A DNA stretch of 64,000 nucleotides, from the NCBI GenBank assembly GCA_965247585.1, contig CBDFHC010000004.1, positions 868,001-932,000 on the forward strand, in the 5' to 3' direction. Source of the stretch: CBDFHC01 sp965247585. Lineage in GTDB: Bacteria > Chloroflexota > Dehalococcoidia > Lucifugimonadales > GCA-2712585. Positions 16,198 to 25,750 of the stretch are shown here, one piece after another (the first letter of the stretch is position 1; each line of letters begins with the position of its first letter). Under the pieces are notes generated by a model that was not told the DNA's origin, ran no database searches, and saw only the letters and a list, made by a program, of their open reading frames with translations. Both the position numbers and the translations under genes were made by a program.

Positions 16198-16935
16198 ATG
16201 CAAAGACCGCCCGCGGACTCGCCCGAAAAGACATTGGCTCGCTACATGACCGGCGAGATAGACCAGAACGTGGAACCGATGCGGGTGGAGCGAACGAGCC
16301 CGGACCCAGAGCTGGACGACAACAACGGCCAAGGCTTGACCCTGCACACCAGCCACGGTGACCTGCGGGCCATCTGGCACGAAGCACCCGGGTCCCGCCG
16401 CGCGGTCGTCCTGGCCAGCGGGGCCGGCGGCGGCTTCAACGGCCCCGGCCGGGTCTTCTACACCGCGTTCGCCGAGGAGCTCCGACAAATGGGCATTTCT
16501 GCCCTGCGCGTCGACTACCGCCAACCGGCGGTCCTGGTCCCTAGCGGGATGGACGTTCTGGCGGGAATAGACTTCTTGCATTCCAACGACTATGGCCCCG
16601 TGGTGGTAGTGGGACACTCCTTCGGCGGCGCGGTGGTCATTGCCGCCGGTGCGGTAAGCCCCCACTGCTGCGGCGTGGTATCCCTGGCGGGACAGACCCA
16701 GGGCGCATACCGCGCCGGGATGGTGTCGCCCCGGCCTCTGCTGATTGTCCACGGTGAGCGAGACACCCTGCTGCCGGTCCTCTGCGCCATCCAGATACAT
16801 AGCTGGGCGGCGCATCCCAAGGAGTTGGTCATCTACCCCAACGCGGAGCACAGCCTGCTGGAGCACCGCGACGACCTGGAGGCGCTCCTGAAGGAGTGGA
16901 TCCCTGCGGCGCTGGAGAAGGGCATCACCGGCTAA
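16198..16935 (+). CDS. Alpha/beta hydrolase
   Basis: The 245-residue product carries an alpha/beta-hydrolase domain in its last ~190 residues. The nucleophile elbow is GHSFGGA, the acid is probably the Asp in VHGERDTLLP, and the His is in NAEHSL. The N-terminal ~50 residues are hydrophilic and unlike the family. ATG 16198 has GAGAGG upstream and replaces a much longer spurious frame overlapping the previous gene. It lies 53 bases after the LLM oxidoreductase and reads the same way, so a two-gene unit is likely. The best guess is an esterase or dienelactone-hydrolase-like activity. Confidence 0.75.
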   Translation: MQRPPADSPEKTLARYMTGEIDQNVEPMRVERTSPDPELDDNNGQGLTLHTSHGDLRAIWHEAPGSRRAVVLASGAGGGFNGPGRVFYTAFAEELRQMGISALRVDYRQPAVLVPSGMDVLAGIDFLHSNDYGPVVVVGHSFGGAVVIAAGAVSPHCCGVVSLAGQTQGAYRAGMVSPRPLLIVHGERDTLLPVLCAIQIHSWAAHPKELVIYPNAEHSLLEHRDDLEALLKEWIPAALEKGITG

Positions 16936-16979
16936 GGCCGCAAGACTCGGGCGCTTCTTGGACGTAGATGCTTGGTGAG

Positions 16980-17444
16980 CTAAGTAAACCTCACCTTCGA
17001 CCAGCCCTCTTCGAAGGTAGTCCGGAACAGGCGGCTGGCGATTTTCTTGCTGAACATCCACCTACCGTCCCGCCTCACGTACTCCTCATTGTCCACCCCC
17101 GCCATCCAGTGGGCGCCGTTGTTGTATCCCATGATGCAAGGCATGAAGGTGAACCAGCGGGCCTTGGCCGTGTCGCCGCTCACCTCGATCTTGGGGTTCA
17201 CATTGTAATGGACGGCGAAGGTGAATATCTTCGAAGCCCCCTTGAAGAACTCCCGAATGGCCTCCCGGCCCTTGTACTCGCCCAACCCCTCGCTCTCCCA
17301 GACGGCGTCCTCCGTAAACAGCACGGCGATCTTGTCGGCGTCGTAGCTATCGTCGCAGAGCGCGGCGTACTCCGCCTTCAGGTTCCTTATGGCTTCCGCG
17401 TCCTCCAGCGCCCTGACTCTCGTTTCCAACTCTTCCAGACTCAT
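16980..17444 (-). CDS. SnoaL-like (NTF2-fold) domain protein
   Basis: The 154-residue protein starts with a helix (SLEELETRVRALEDAEAIRN) and then LKAEYAALCDDSYDADKIAV, LFTEDAVWESEGLG and GREAIREFF, the classic SnoaL_4/NTF2-like pattern. The fold forms a cone-shaped pocket used by small isomerases, dehydratases or steroid-type enzymes; the activity here is unknown. AGGAGG precedes ATG 17444. It lies 59 bases downstream of the aldo/keto reductase on the same strand and is probably the third gene of that transcript. Confidence 0.8.
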   Translation of the reverse strand: MSLEELETRVRALEDAEAIRNLKAEYAALCDDSYDADKIAVLFTEDAVWESEGLGEYKGREAIREFFKGASKIFTFAVHYNVNPKIEVSGDTAKARWFTFMPCIMGYNNGAHWMAGVDNEEYVRRDGRWMFSKKIASRLFRTTFEEGWSKVRFT

Positions 17445-17503
17445 TTCTCACACCTCCTGAAAAAATTTCCGGCGATTGTAGCACAGGGCACAGCGCACAG
17501 CGG

Positions 17504-18523
17504 TCAGCCCCGGTACTCGTCGCCGCAGTCGCCAATGAGCCGAAACAGGTCCCGCGACCGGCCCATCACCGACTCCAGTCCCTCCCGGTCCTCGTCGTCC
17601 AGGCTGAAATCAAACACCCTGGCGTTCTCCTCCCGGTGCTCCGCCACGCCCAGCCGGGCGCCCGCTATAACCCCCGCCACCGCGGGTCGGTCCAGGACGT
17701 AGCGCACCGCCACATTGGCCACGCTCACCGAGTGCTTATCGGCAATTCCCCTGGCCGCCAGCAACAACTCCTGGAACAACTCCCAACCGCCCCAGGCATC
17801 AATCATCTGCTTGTACTTCCCAAGGCTGGCGGTGTTCAGCTCAGCGCGCCGGGGTTCCGGCCGGCCCAGGTACCTATCGGACAGCAGGCCGCCGCACAAC
17901 GTGCCGTAGGCCAGCAGGTGGACCCCTGTGTCCAGGCACACCGCCGCCATTCGCTGCTCCGGCCGGCGGTCTATCATTGAATACTGCACCTGGTTGGACA
18001 CCACCGGGACCCCATGGCGGCATATCTGCTCTAGCCGCTCCGTGTCAAAGTTGGTCAGCCCCACGTGCCGGATTCTTCCCTCTTCTTTGAGCCCAGTGAG
18101 CTGGTCCAGCGCCTCCAGGTACCGGTTGTCACAGTAGTCCCACCAGTGGAACTGCATCAGGTCCAGCCGTTCCACGTCCATTCGACGCAGAGACCTTCCG
18201 ACGGCCTGGTCAACCACCTCCCGCGACATTGGGCCGGGGGGAGGCACCCACTTGGTGAATGCCTGGAGCTGGGCCAGCGAATCACTACCCCGCGTGCTGG
18301 AAAGTTGACGCCGGAACTCGCCGATAAACTCCTCCGCCGGACCGTAGTGGTCCGCCAGGTCCCAGGTGTGGAACCCGGCGTCGGCGTAATCGAACATGCT
18401 CCGCACCGCCGCGTCGGGGTCGATGCGACCGTGGCCGCCGGATACCTGCCACAGCCCGGTCATTACCCGGCAGATGGAAATATCAGGCGTGAACTGGAAA
18501 CTGTTGTTTTCGGGTAGGCCCAT
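17504..18523 (-). CDS. Aldo/keto reductase
   Basis: The 339-residue protein has the AKR (alpha/beta)8-barrel motifs. Asp and Tyr of the catalytic tetrad are in DLADHYGPAEE, Lys in FTKWVPPPG and His in MQFHWWDY. GLTNFDTERLEQI and the C-terminal AGVIAGARLGVAEH form the NADP-phosphate site. It starts 12 bases after the stop of the class III aminotransferase gene, so the two are likely co-transcribed. The substrate is unknown; this branch includes enzymes acting on small sugars and ketones. Confidence 0.88.
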   Translation of the reverse strand: MGLPENNSFQFTPDISICRVMTGLWQVSGGHGRIDPDAAVRSMFDYADAGFHTWDLADHYGPAEEFIGEFRRQLSSTRGSDSLAQLQAFTKWVPPPGPMSREVVDQAVGRSLRRMDVERLDLMQFHWWDYCDNRYLEALDQLTGLKEEGRIRHVGLTNFDTERLEQICRHGVPVVSNQVQYSMIDRRPEQRMAAVCLDTGVHLLAYGTLCGGLLSDRYLGRPEPRRAELNTASLGKYKQMIDAWGGWELFQELLLAARGIADKHSVSVANVAVRYVLDRPAVAGVIAGARLGVAEHREENARVFDFSLDDEDREGLESVMGRSRDLFRLIGDCGDEYRG

Positions 18524-18535
18524 GACGCCGATGCC

Positions 18536-19870
18536 CTATCGGATGCGCTGCACCACGGAGCGCGTAGCGTCCACCAGGGCATCCACCTCAGCCTCGGTGG
18601 TGAGCACGTTCAATGCCCCCGCGCAGGCGCTCTGAAGCCACATCCCTTCGTTGATAAGCCCCAGGAACAGCGACTTTCTTTTGGCCATATCTCCCCGGAG
18701 CATGGATCGGTGGTCGGTGACCTCCTCGGATGTGAGGTGGATTCCGAAAAGGGACGACACCCCGGTGATCTGCGCCGGAACGTCCAACTCGTCAAACACC
18801 GCGCGCATCTTCCCGCGAAGGCTCTCTCCCAACCATCCCAACCGATGGTACACCTCCGGGGTCAGGCGCCCCATCACCACCTCGCCCGCAGCCATGGTAG
18901 TGGGGTTCGCGTTGAACGTCCCAGCGTGGGGCACCGTCTCCCCCGGCGCAGAAGGGTCGAAGACGGCCATGATATCCTCCCGGCCCCCGAAGGCCCCCAC
19001 CGCCAGCCCGCCGCCGATAATTTTGCCCAGGGTCGTCATGTCCGGCACCACGCCGAAGGCCTCTTGCGCGCCGCCCGGCGCTATGCGAAAGCTCTGCACT
19101 TCGTCAAAGATAAGCACTATGCCCAGCTCCCGGGTCACCTCCCTGATTCCCTTTAAGAACTCCAACTCAGCCACCACGTAGCCGAAGCGGGAAGAGATGG
19201 GCTCCATGATCACGCAACCAAGTCGTGAGGCGTGCTGCCGTATCCTTCGCTCGCTCTCCTCCAGGTCGTTAAAAGGCAGAACGATAACATCGTCCAGCAG
19301 GTTGGGCGGCTGCCCGGGATGTTCCGGCACGGCGGTGGGGCCGCTGGGGTCCAGCTTGGCCGCCGGGGTACCCACACTCACCGAAACGTACTCGTGGGAG
19401 CCGTGGTATCCCCCTTCGAACTTGGCGATCTTGTGCCGCCCGGTGAACGCCCGCGCCGCTCGGATGGCCATCATCGTGCCCTCGGTGCCGGAGTTGGTGA
19501 ACCGGATGGTATCCACCGAAGGGATGCGTTGGCAGAGAATCTCCGCCAACCGAATTTGGGACTCGGTGGGGCCGCCAAAGGCCGTGCCCCTGGCCGCCTG
19601 TTGCTGGATGGCGCGCACCACCTCCGGCTCGGCATGGCCCAGGACCAGGCTGGTGGCGTTGATCATGAAGTCCAGGTAACCGTTGCCGTCTACATCATAT
19701 AAGTAGTGGCCCTCGCCACGGTCCACAAAAACCGGGTACGGGTCGAAGTAGGCGGTCCCCCGGGAGCTGCCTCCTGGCAGATACCGCTGCGCCCTCTCCT
19801 GCATAGACCTGGACCTGGGCGTCTTGGCCCTGTATTGCTCTATCTCTGCTTGCCAGCTTTCGGCGGACAT
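18536..19870 (-). CDS. Class III aminotransferase, glutamate-1-semialdehyde aminomutase-like
   Basis: The 444-residue PLP enzyme contains YLPGGSSRGTAYFDPYPVFV and GHYLYDVDGNGYLDFMINAT, then RFTNSGTEGTMMAIRAARAF (phosphate-binding Gly-Thr), LIFDEVQSFR (Asp contacting the pyridine N) and TTLGKIIGGGLAVGAFGG with the Schiff-base Lys. This is the GSA-AM/HemL-like branch. No heme biosynthesis genes are nearby, and it is paired with an aldo/keto reductase and a SnoaL protein, so a role in degradation or modification of an amino compound is as likely as tetrapyrrole synthesis. It is the first gene of the minus-strand unit. Confidence 0.85.
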   Translation of the reverse strand: MSAESWQAEIEQYRAKTPRSRSMQERAQRYLPGGSSRGTAYFDPYPVFVDRGEGHYLYDVDGNGYLDFMINATSLVLGHAEPEVVRAIQQQAARGTAFGGPTESQIRLAEILCQRIPSVDTIRFTNSGTEGTMMAIRAARAFTGRHKIAKFEGGYHGSHEYVSVSVGTPAAKLDPSGPTAVPEHPGQPPNLLDDVIVLPFNDLEESERRIRQHASRLGCVIMEPISSRFGYVVAELEFLKGIREVTRELGIVLIFDEVQSFRIAPGGAQEAFGVVPDMTTLGKIIGGGLAVGAFGGREDIMAVFDPSAPGETVPHAGTFNANPTTMAAGEVVMGRLTPEVYHRLGWLGESLRGKMRAVFDELDVPAQITGVSSLFGIHLTSEEVTDHRSMLRGDMAKRKSLFLGLINEGMWLQSACAGALNVLTTEAEVDALVDATRSVVQRIR

Positions 19871-20126
19871 CTTTTTCCTCTCAGCAAAACTCTGTGACCC
19901 AATGGATGGCCCAGTTCCCTCCGGACCCTACACCAACCGTGTTCGACCGTTATGGTACCATCCGGCACTCTGCCCGGCGACCGGACGGCCAACTTGCGCC
20001 CCATCCCGCCGCGGCGTATCCTTTCGGCGTTAGTAGGCACGCCCGGAATCCCGGAGCGCTCTCGTAAACGGGCCGGCATCAGGCCCGGGCGTTTCCCACT
20101 AATCCAACAGCTTAGGAGGCGACCAG

Positions 20127-21827
20127 ATGGCCGAATTTGACCTAGTAATTCGTGGCGGTACCGTGGTGGACGGCACCGGCATTCCCCGGTTTAAGGCGGA
20201 CGTGGCGGTGAAAGACGGGAGGATCGCTCGAATTAGCGGGAAGATCCCTTCGGGCGGCGCCAAGGAGATTGACGCCTCCGGCTGCATCGTCGCCCCGGGT
20301 GCCATTGACCTGCACACCCACTATGACGCCCAGCTCAACTGGGACCCCTACGCCTCCTTGTCCGGCTGGTTCGGCGTCACCTCGCTGACCATCGGCGAGT
20401 GCGGTTTCGGCTTCGCGCCTACCAGGCCCGAGGACCGGGACCTGAACATGCGGATGATGAACCGTATTGAGGCCATTCCGCTGGAGTCTATGCGAAAAGG
20501 TCTGCGTTGGGATTGGGAAACCTTCCCGCAGTACATGGACAGCCTGGAGCGGCAGGGGCTGGGGGTGAACGTGGGTCCCCTGCTCCCATTTTCACCCATG
20601 CGCGGCTACGTCCTGGGGATGATTCCGGCGCGGGAGCGCACCTCCGTCACCGACGCCGAACTAAACCAGATGAAGCAGATATTTGACGAGGCAATGAAGG
20701 CAGGAGCCTTCGGTTTCTCGTTGGACAAGAACATGGAAGACAGGCCGGAGGACGGCAGCTTCCTCCCCAGCCACGTTGCCTCCGATGCCGAATTCCTGGC
20801 GCTAGCCGAGGTGCTGGGGAAATACGGCGCCGGCCACATGGGCCTGACACTCGGCTTCGGCCTCTCCGCCGAAGAGCGCAGCTCCATTCGAGACCTGACC
20901 GCCAACATGATGCGGCTCAGCGGCCGTCCCTTCAGCCTGCTGGACATTGAGGTTGACGAGGACCCGGACTGGATAGCCGCCTGCCGTAAGGAGGGATTGC
21001 CCCTGGTCTACCAGCAGCTTTCCACCAGTGTGGGCATCGGCCAGCAGTTCAAGCTTTCCGAGTTCAATATGTTTGATTACATGCCTAACTGGGTGGAACC
21101 CTTCCTGGGCACCCCCGGCGAGCGGGCCGAGAAGCTGACCGACCTATCCATTCGCCCGGCCATGAAGGCGGATATCGCCGATTGGCCTAACCGCCGCACG
21201 GATTGGGACCGGGTCCGCGCCGTGGAGGTGGTCCACGAGCGCAACTACCAGTATGAGGGCCTCACCGTTAACGAGATCGCCGAGAAGATGGGAAAGGAGC
21301 CGTTGGACGCCTTCCTGGACCTGGCCCTGGACGAGGGGTTGGAAACTGAATTCACCACCCCGCCGCTGGACACCGAGCAGGAGATTAACAACCACGGTAA
21401 GAGCCTTCTAGACCCTTACACCCATATATCCGTTTCGGACGGCGGGGCTCACACCCGGTTCACAACCCACAGCGTCTGGCCGGTGTTCTGGCTCTCCTAC
21501 TGGATCCGTGACCGTGAGCTGATGACCCTGGAGCATGGCCACTACAAGATGAGCGCCCTGCCCGCCTGGATCACGGACTTCAAGGAGCGCGGCACCCTGC
21601 GCGTCGGCAACTGGGCGGACATCATCGTCTACGACCTGGACAAGCTGGGACTCCTGCACGACAAGCCCATCTACGCCGACGACTTCCCCGGCGGCGAAAG
21701 GCGATTGATCCAGAAACCCACCGGCCTCCTCTACACCATAGTGAACGGCACCGTGACCTTTGAAGGGAACGATTGCACCGGCGCCCTGCCGGGCAAGCTG
21801 CTCCGCAGCTACGACATGGTGGGTTAG
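20127..21827 (+). CDS. N-acyl-D-amino-acid deacylase-type amidohydrolase
   Basis: The 566-residue enzyme has the amidohydrolase beta-sandwich plus TIM barrel: FDLVIRGGTVVDGTGIPRFK, then the metal site IDLHTHYDAQLNWDP (HxH) after GAIDL. SVSDGGAHTRF carries the active-site Asp, and GTLRVGNWADIIVYD closes the small domain. Length and motifs match the D-aminoacylase/DAN family, very common in SAR202-like genomes. It would release D-amino acids or similar amides from acylated substrates. AGGAGG precedes ATG 20127. A strong terminator at 21854-21884 ends the transcript. The 19871-20126 upstream region shows no other gene. Confidence 0.85.
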   Translation: MAEFDLVIRGGTVVDGTGIPRFKADVAVKDGRIARISGKIPSGGAKEIDASGCIVAPGAIDLHTHYDAQLNWDPYASLSGWFGVTSLTIGECGFGFAPTRPEDRDLNMRMMNRIEAIPLESMRKGLRWDWETFPQYMDSLERQGLGVNVGPLLPFSPMRGYVLGMIPARERTSVTDAELNQMKQIFDEAMKAGAFGFSLDKNMEDRPEDGSFLPSHVASDAEFLALAEVLGKYGAGHMGLTLGFGLSAEERSSIRDLTANMMRLSGRPFSLLDIEVDEDPDWIAACRKEGLPLVYQQLSTSVGIGQQFKLSEFNMFDYMPNWVEPFLGTPGERAEKLTDLSIRPAMKADIADWPNRRTDWDRVRAVEVVHERNYQYEGLTVNEIAEKMGKEPLDAFLDLALDEGLETEFTTPPLDTEQEINNHGKSLLDPYTHISVSDGGAHTRFTTHSVWPVFWLSYWIRDRELMTLEHGHYKMSALPAWITDFKERGTLRVGNWADIIVYDLDKLGLLHDKPIYADDFPGGERRLIQKPTGLLYTIVNGTVTFEGNDCTGALPGKLLRSYDMVG

Positions 21828-21853
21828 CCGCTGGTATTGACGCCACTACCGAC

Positions 21854-21884
21854 AAAAGGGCCGCGGAGACACCGCGGCCCTTTT
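21854..21884 (+). terminator. Rho-independent terminator
   Basis: AAAAGGGCCGCGG, the loop AGACA and CCGCGGCCCTTTT form a 13-bp stem whose 3' arm is U-rich. It lies 26 bases after the amidohydrolase stop and could also serve opposite-strand transcripts. Confidence 0.85.
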
Positions 21885-21963
21885 CTTATTCCCCCGAAAA
21901 CGACCTCCCTATGGCTTCACCTGGCAGTCTTATAGGAAGGTGCAAGGAACCCGCGTTCCCTGC

Positions 21964-22052
21964 CGGAAGTCTGAGCGTGTCCCTCAGTTATTAACTTTAA
22001 AAACCTTCCGGGACGGTCGAGGGTGGGCACCACCAACCTGCGATTTGCCGTC
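21964..22052 (+). repeat. Dispersed intergenic repeat, copy 2
   Basis: It shares GTCTGAG...TTAACTTTAAAAACCTTCCGGG and GGTGGGCACCAC with the segment at 12794-12872, in the same orientation. It lies between the amidohydrolase terminator and the convergent LLM gene; the rest of 21885-22130 holds nothing recognisable. Confidence 0.65.
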
Positions 22053-22130
22053 CTCTATGCTGGCGAGACCCATCGCAATGGCAGATCTCCTGAAACCAAA
22101 CCTTTGGCGACGGTCTATGACAGCGAGAAG

Positions 22131-23255
22131 CTACTCCGCCCTGGCTGAGGAGCTCCCCGCCGCTACGGGACTTATGCCAAACGCTTCCGCCAGCAGCCGG
22201 TAGGACCTGACCCTCGCCTCAAAGGAGTAGCAGTTGGTCACCACCCCTACGTCCCGGGTCTGGTACCTATCCGCGGCCTCCACCATCCAGTCCCGCACCT
22301 GCTCCGGCGTGCTGTCGCGGTAGCCCCGGCTGTAGCTCTCCACGTACTGTTTGGCTTCCTCGGTTAAGGGGTAAGCCGCAGCTTCCTCCGGAGGCAGCAG
22401 CCCATGCTCCATCCCCATTAACCAGGCCACCCGGTTCAGGTTACGGCTGGCGCCCAACAGCACGGCCTCTTCCTCTGTAGGAGCGCAGATAACCTGGACG
22501 GTGACATTCACTTTCGGCTCTGACAGAAAGCGCGACGGCTTGAATTCGCTGCGGTATATCTCCGCCACCGTGGGGCCAAAGTCCCCGGTGTTGCCGAAGA
22601 AGTCCGCAAACGAGAAGGGCAGGCCCAGTTGGGCGGCCAGTTGCGCGCTATAGGTGCTGGAGCCCAGCAACCACACCTCCGGCGCCGAGTCCGGCTTGGG
22701 ACCCGGCTGGACATGAATCTTCGCAAAAGGATGGCTCTCGTCTATCTCTCCGTTGATGAAACCCAGCAGATCCAGCACCTGTTGGGGAAAGTGCTGTATC
22801 TCCGCCTGACGCCGCGGGTAGGCCAGCGCCGCCGCAGTCAACTGGTCGCTGCCCGGCGCCCGGCCTACCCCCAGGTCAATGCGGCCGGGGAAAAACGAGT
22901 CCAGGATGCGGAACTGCTCCGCCACCTTCAGCGCGGAATAATGGGAGAGCATCACCCCGCCGCTGCCCACCCTGATGCTCCGGGTATGCGCGGCTATTTG
23001 CCCTATCAGCACCTCAGGGCTGGTCCCAGCAAAAGAGGGAGAGCTATGGTGCTCCGCCACCCAGTAACGCTGGTAGCCCAACTCTTCCACCTCCTGGGCC
23101 AGCTTCACCGTCTCCGCCAGCGCCTCGGACGGTGTGCCGCCGCGCCGCATGGGCGACTGGTCGACGACGCTCAGAATGAACTGGCCGGTAGGTGATGCCC
23201 TTTCCATATCTGGGTCGGTAGTACCGTTGGATACCAGATTCTCTTCGCTCAACAC
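22131..23255 (-). CDS. LLM-class flavin-dependent oxidoreductase (luciferase-like)
   Basis: This 374-residue monooxygenase-like protein has LSVVDQSPMRRGGTPSEAL at its start, then YWVAEHHSSPSFAGTSPEVL, RVGSGGVMLSHYSALKVAEQ and GRIDLGVGRAPGS. These are the FMN-site motifs of the LuxA-like/MsnO8 group, distinct from the F420-type paralogue at 15287. Its GTG start lies one base after the stop of the upstream peptidase gene, so translation is probably coupled; ATG 23207 is a shorter alternative. The substrate is unknown. Expansion of this family is a recognised trait of SAR202-type Chloroflexota. Confidence 0.85.
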   Translation of the reverse strand: MLSEENLVSNGTTDPDMERASPTGQFILSVVDQSPMRRGGTPSEALAETVKLAQEVEELGYQRYWVAEHHSSPSFAGTSPEVLIGQIAAHTRSIRVGSGGVMLSHYSALKVAEQFRILDSFFPGRIDLGVGRAPGSDQLTAAALAYPRRQAEIQHFPQQVLDLLGFINGEIDESHPFAKIHVQPGPKPDSAPEVWLLGSSTYSAQLAAQLGLPFSFADFFGNTGDFGPTVAEIYRSEFKPSRFLSEPKVNVTVQVICAPTEEEAVLLGASRNLNRVAWLMGMEHGLLPPEEAAAYPLTEEAKQYVESYSRGYRDSTPEQVRDWMVEAADRYQTRDVGVVTNCYSFEARVRSYRLLAEAFGISPVAAGSSSARAE

Positions 23256-23256
23256 T

Positions 23257-24339
23257 CTATACCGGGGTGGTCAGCAGCACCCGGCAGAACCGCGCCGCAT
23301 CGTACAGGTCATCAATGGGCACATGCTCCCGCACCGTATGCATCTCGTTGGTGGACATTCCCACCACTACGCATTTTATTCCGTGGCGGTTCAGCACGTT
23401 GGCATCCGTCCCGCCGCCGGATGGGCCTAGCTCCGGTTCCAGCCCCATGGCGCCCAGCACCCGGGTGGCCCGGCTCACCATGGGGTCATCATCTGACAGG
23501 GAATACATCTGGAACTCCACGTCCAACTCCCCGTTTATGGAGGCCTCCCGGTACCTGCCCCGCGCCTCTTCCAAGGTATTTAGCACCTGCAATTTGAGCA
23601 GGTCTATCGTCTCCAGGTTCCGGCTGCGAAACTCGCCGGTGAAGCCGGCGGATTCCGGCACGGCGTTTCGCACAGACCCGCCCATGATCGTTCCTATATT
23701 GAATGTGGTCTCCTCGTCTAGCCGCCCTTGGGGAAGCTGGCCGATAATGTCTGACGCTATTCGAATTGCCGAAAGCCCCTTCTCCGGCTCCACGCCCGCG
23801 TGCGCGGACCGGCCCGTCACCTGCACCTCAATGCTCATGTAGGTGGGACTTGCCACCGTGACCTTGCTCACCGGCCCGTTGCCGTCGAATACCACGCCTT
23901 CTTTCGCCTTCAGTAGCGAAAGGTCCAGGTTCCGGGCGCCCACCAGGCCTATCTCCTCACCTCGGGTAAAAACCAGTTGCACCGGAATCCGCTCTAGCCC
24001 TTCTTGGTGTATCGACTCCAGGGCCTCCAGCATCGCGGCTATGCCGCCCTTGCAATCGCCTCCGAGTATGGTGGTGCCGTCGGAAATGATGCGCCCTTCA
24101 ACTATCCTGGGGTTGATGCCCCGGCCCGGCTCCACGGTGTCCATATGCGCCGAGAGCATCAGCGGGTTTTCGCCCTCTTCCGTCGCGAAAAGGTTCCCAT
24201 GCGCGTCCCGCTGGATGGCGAAGCCCAGGCTTGAAAGACGGCGCGTCAGGTCTTGCGCCATGGCCTCTTCCTCACCGGAAGGGCTGTCGATTCGCACTAT
24301 GTCGCAGAAGGTCTTCACCAGCCGGTCGCGGTCGATCAT
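23257..24339 (-). CDS. M20-family metallopeptidase (PepT-like)
   Basis: From ATG 24339 the protein has 360 residues; GGAGAGG upstream supports this start over a 46-codon extension that lacks family similarity. Metal-binding motifs of the M20 family are visible: MLSAHMDTVEPG, GDCKGGIAAML, and TRGEEIGLVGA with the catalytic Glu. A dimerisation domain begins at SIEVQVTGRSAHAGVEPEKG, and the second metal site is in SGGGTDANVLN and EMHTVREHV. This fits PepT-like di/tripeptidases or aminoacyl hydrolases. It is followed after one base by an LLM oxidoreductase gene on the same strand. Confidence 0.87.
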   Translation of the reverse strand: MIDRDRLVKTFCDIVRIDSPSGEEEAMAQDLTRRLSSLGFAIQRDAHGNLFATEEGENPLMLSAHMDTVEPGRGINPRIVEGRIISDGTTILGGDCKGGIAAMLEALESIHQEGLERIPVQLVFTRGEEIGLVGARNLDLSLLKAKEGVVFDGNGPVSKVTVASPTYMSIEVQVTGRSAHAGVEPEKGLSAIRIASDIIGQLPQGRLDEETTFNIGTIMGGSVRNAVPESAGFTGEFRSRNLETIDLLKLQVLNTLEEARGRYREASINGELDVEFQMYSLSDDDPMVSRATRVLGAMGLEPELGPSGGGTDANVLNRHGIKCVVVGMSTNEMHTVREHVPIDDLYDAARFCRVLLTTPV

Positions 24340-24584
24340 CAACCTCTCCAAAACGCCGATTCTTGCTCCGGAAAACAACCGCCACGGATTATACACCAGA
24401 ACCTCCGCAGCCAGCCCTGGACGCCTGCTAACCCGTCGCGGCCGCGTTGTACCGCCAAGGCCGGCGTTTCTTGACACCCCTAGGGGCCGTTGATAGGATT
24501 AGCTCACATCTTAGGGTTGTTCTTCTGCCCTAGGATTTCCATCGAACCCCAGCTATCACGCCCTTCTCTTAAGGAGCCCGCGCC

Positions 24585-25727
24585 ATGACAACCAGCTCCA
24601 ACCAGATCTACCGTGGCCTTCGCGGCGTCTACTTCGACACCAGCAACGCCAGCTTCATTGACGGCGAAGTGGGCAAGCTCCTCTACCGCGGCTATGACAT
24701 CCATGACCTGGCGGAGAAGTCCACCTACGAGGACGTCATTTATCTGCTCCTCTACGGCGAGTTGCCGGCGCGCAAGCAACTCAACGAATTGGAGAACACC
24801 CTCCGCACCAGCCGCAACATACCGGACGAAGTGACGCAGGTGCTGAAACTGGTGAAGGACAGCCATCCCATGGACGCCCTGCGCACCGGCGTATCCGCGC
24901 TGGCCGGGTTCGATCCAGAGGTTGAGGACAATTCGATAGAGGCCACCCGGCGCAAGGGCATCCGCCTCACCGCACAAGCCCCCACCATAGTGGCGGCCCA
25001 CCACCGTATCCGGCAGGGGCTGGAGCCCATCCCGCCGGACCCGGAGCTCAACTTGGCGGGCAATTTTCTTAACATGGTCTTCGGAAACCGGCCCACTGAA
25101 GAAGAGGCCAAGTTGATGGACGTGGACTTCATCATCCACGCGGAACACGGCTCCAACGCCTCGGCGTTTGCCGCCCGGGTCACCGCCTCCACCGTTTCAG
25201 ACCTCCATTCGGCGGTGGTGACCGGCATTGGCGTGCTAAAGGGACCGTGGCACGGCGGCGCCGCAGAGTCCGTCATGAAGATGGCCCAGGAGATCGGGAC
25301 GCCGGAAAACGCCGAAGCCTACGCCCGAAAGATAATCGAAGGCGGCGGCCGCATCATGGGCTTCGGCCACCGCGTCTACAAGGCCGAGGACCCCCGGGCC
25401 CGCCACATGCGGGACCGCTCCAAGATACTGAGCGAGCAAAAAGGGCAGCCTCAGTGGTTCCAGATCCTAAGCCACCTGGAGACCAATGTGATGGCCCCCT
25501 ACCGGGAGAAGGGCATCTTTGTAAACGTAGACTTCTACGCCGGTTCCGTCTACTACCTCCTGGGCATCCCGGACGATCTCTTCGTCCCCATCTTCGCCAT
25601 CGGCCGGATCCCCGGCTGGACGCTGCAATGCATGGAGCAGTACTCCAACAACATCATCATCCGTCCCTTGACGGAATACACCGGGCCTATGGATCGGGTG
25701 TACACCCCCATAGAGCAACGGGGTTAA
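24585..25727 (+). CDS. gltA: Citrate synthase
   Basis: The 380-residue enzyme condenses acetyl-CoA with oxaloacetate. GVYFDTSNASFIDGEVGKLL and YRGYDIHDLA form the start, with active-site His in FIIHAEHGSNASAFAARV, GPWHGGAAESVMKM and GFGHRVYKAEDPRARHM, and Asp in FVNVDFYAGSVYYLLGIP. The length is that of the small, type II (Gram-positive/archaeal) citrate or 2-methylcitrate synthases. A promoter-like stretch lies in 24480-24540, and AAGGAG precedes ATG 24585. A G/C-rich hairpin follows the stop. PrpC-type 2-methylcitrate activity cannot be excluded, given the MmgE/PrpD gene at 11319. Confidence 0.9.
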   Translation: MTTSSNQIYRGLRGVYFDTSNASFIDGEVGKLLYRGYDIHDLAEKSTYEDVIYLLLYGELPARKQLNELENTLRTSRNIPDEVTQVLKLVKDSHPMDALRTGVSALAGFDPEVEDNSIEATRRKGIRLTAQAPTIVAAHHRIRQGLEPIPPDPELNLAGNFLNMVFGNRPTEEEAKLMDVDFIIHAEHGSNASAFAARVTASTVSDLHSAVVTGIGVLKGPWHGGAAESVMKMAQEIGTPENAEAYARKIIEGGGRIMGFGHRVYKAEDPRARHMRDRSKILSEQKGQPQWFQILSHLETNVMAPYREKGIFVNVDFYAGSVYYLLGIPDDLFVPIFAIGRIPGWTLQCMEQYSNNIIIRPLTEYTGPMDRVYTPIEQRG

Positions 25728-25750
25728 GCTAGCTCCAGGGCGTGCCATTA

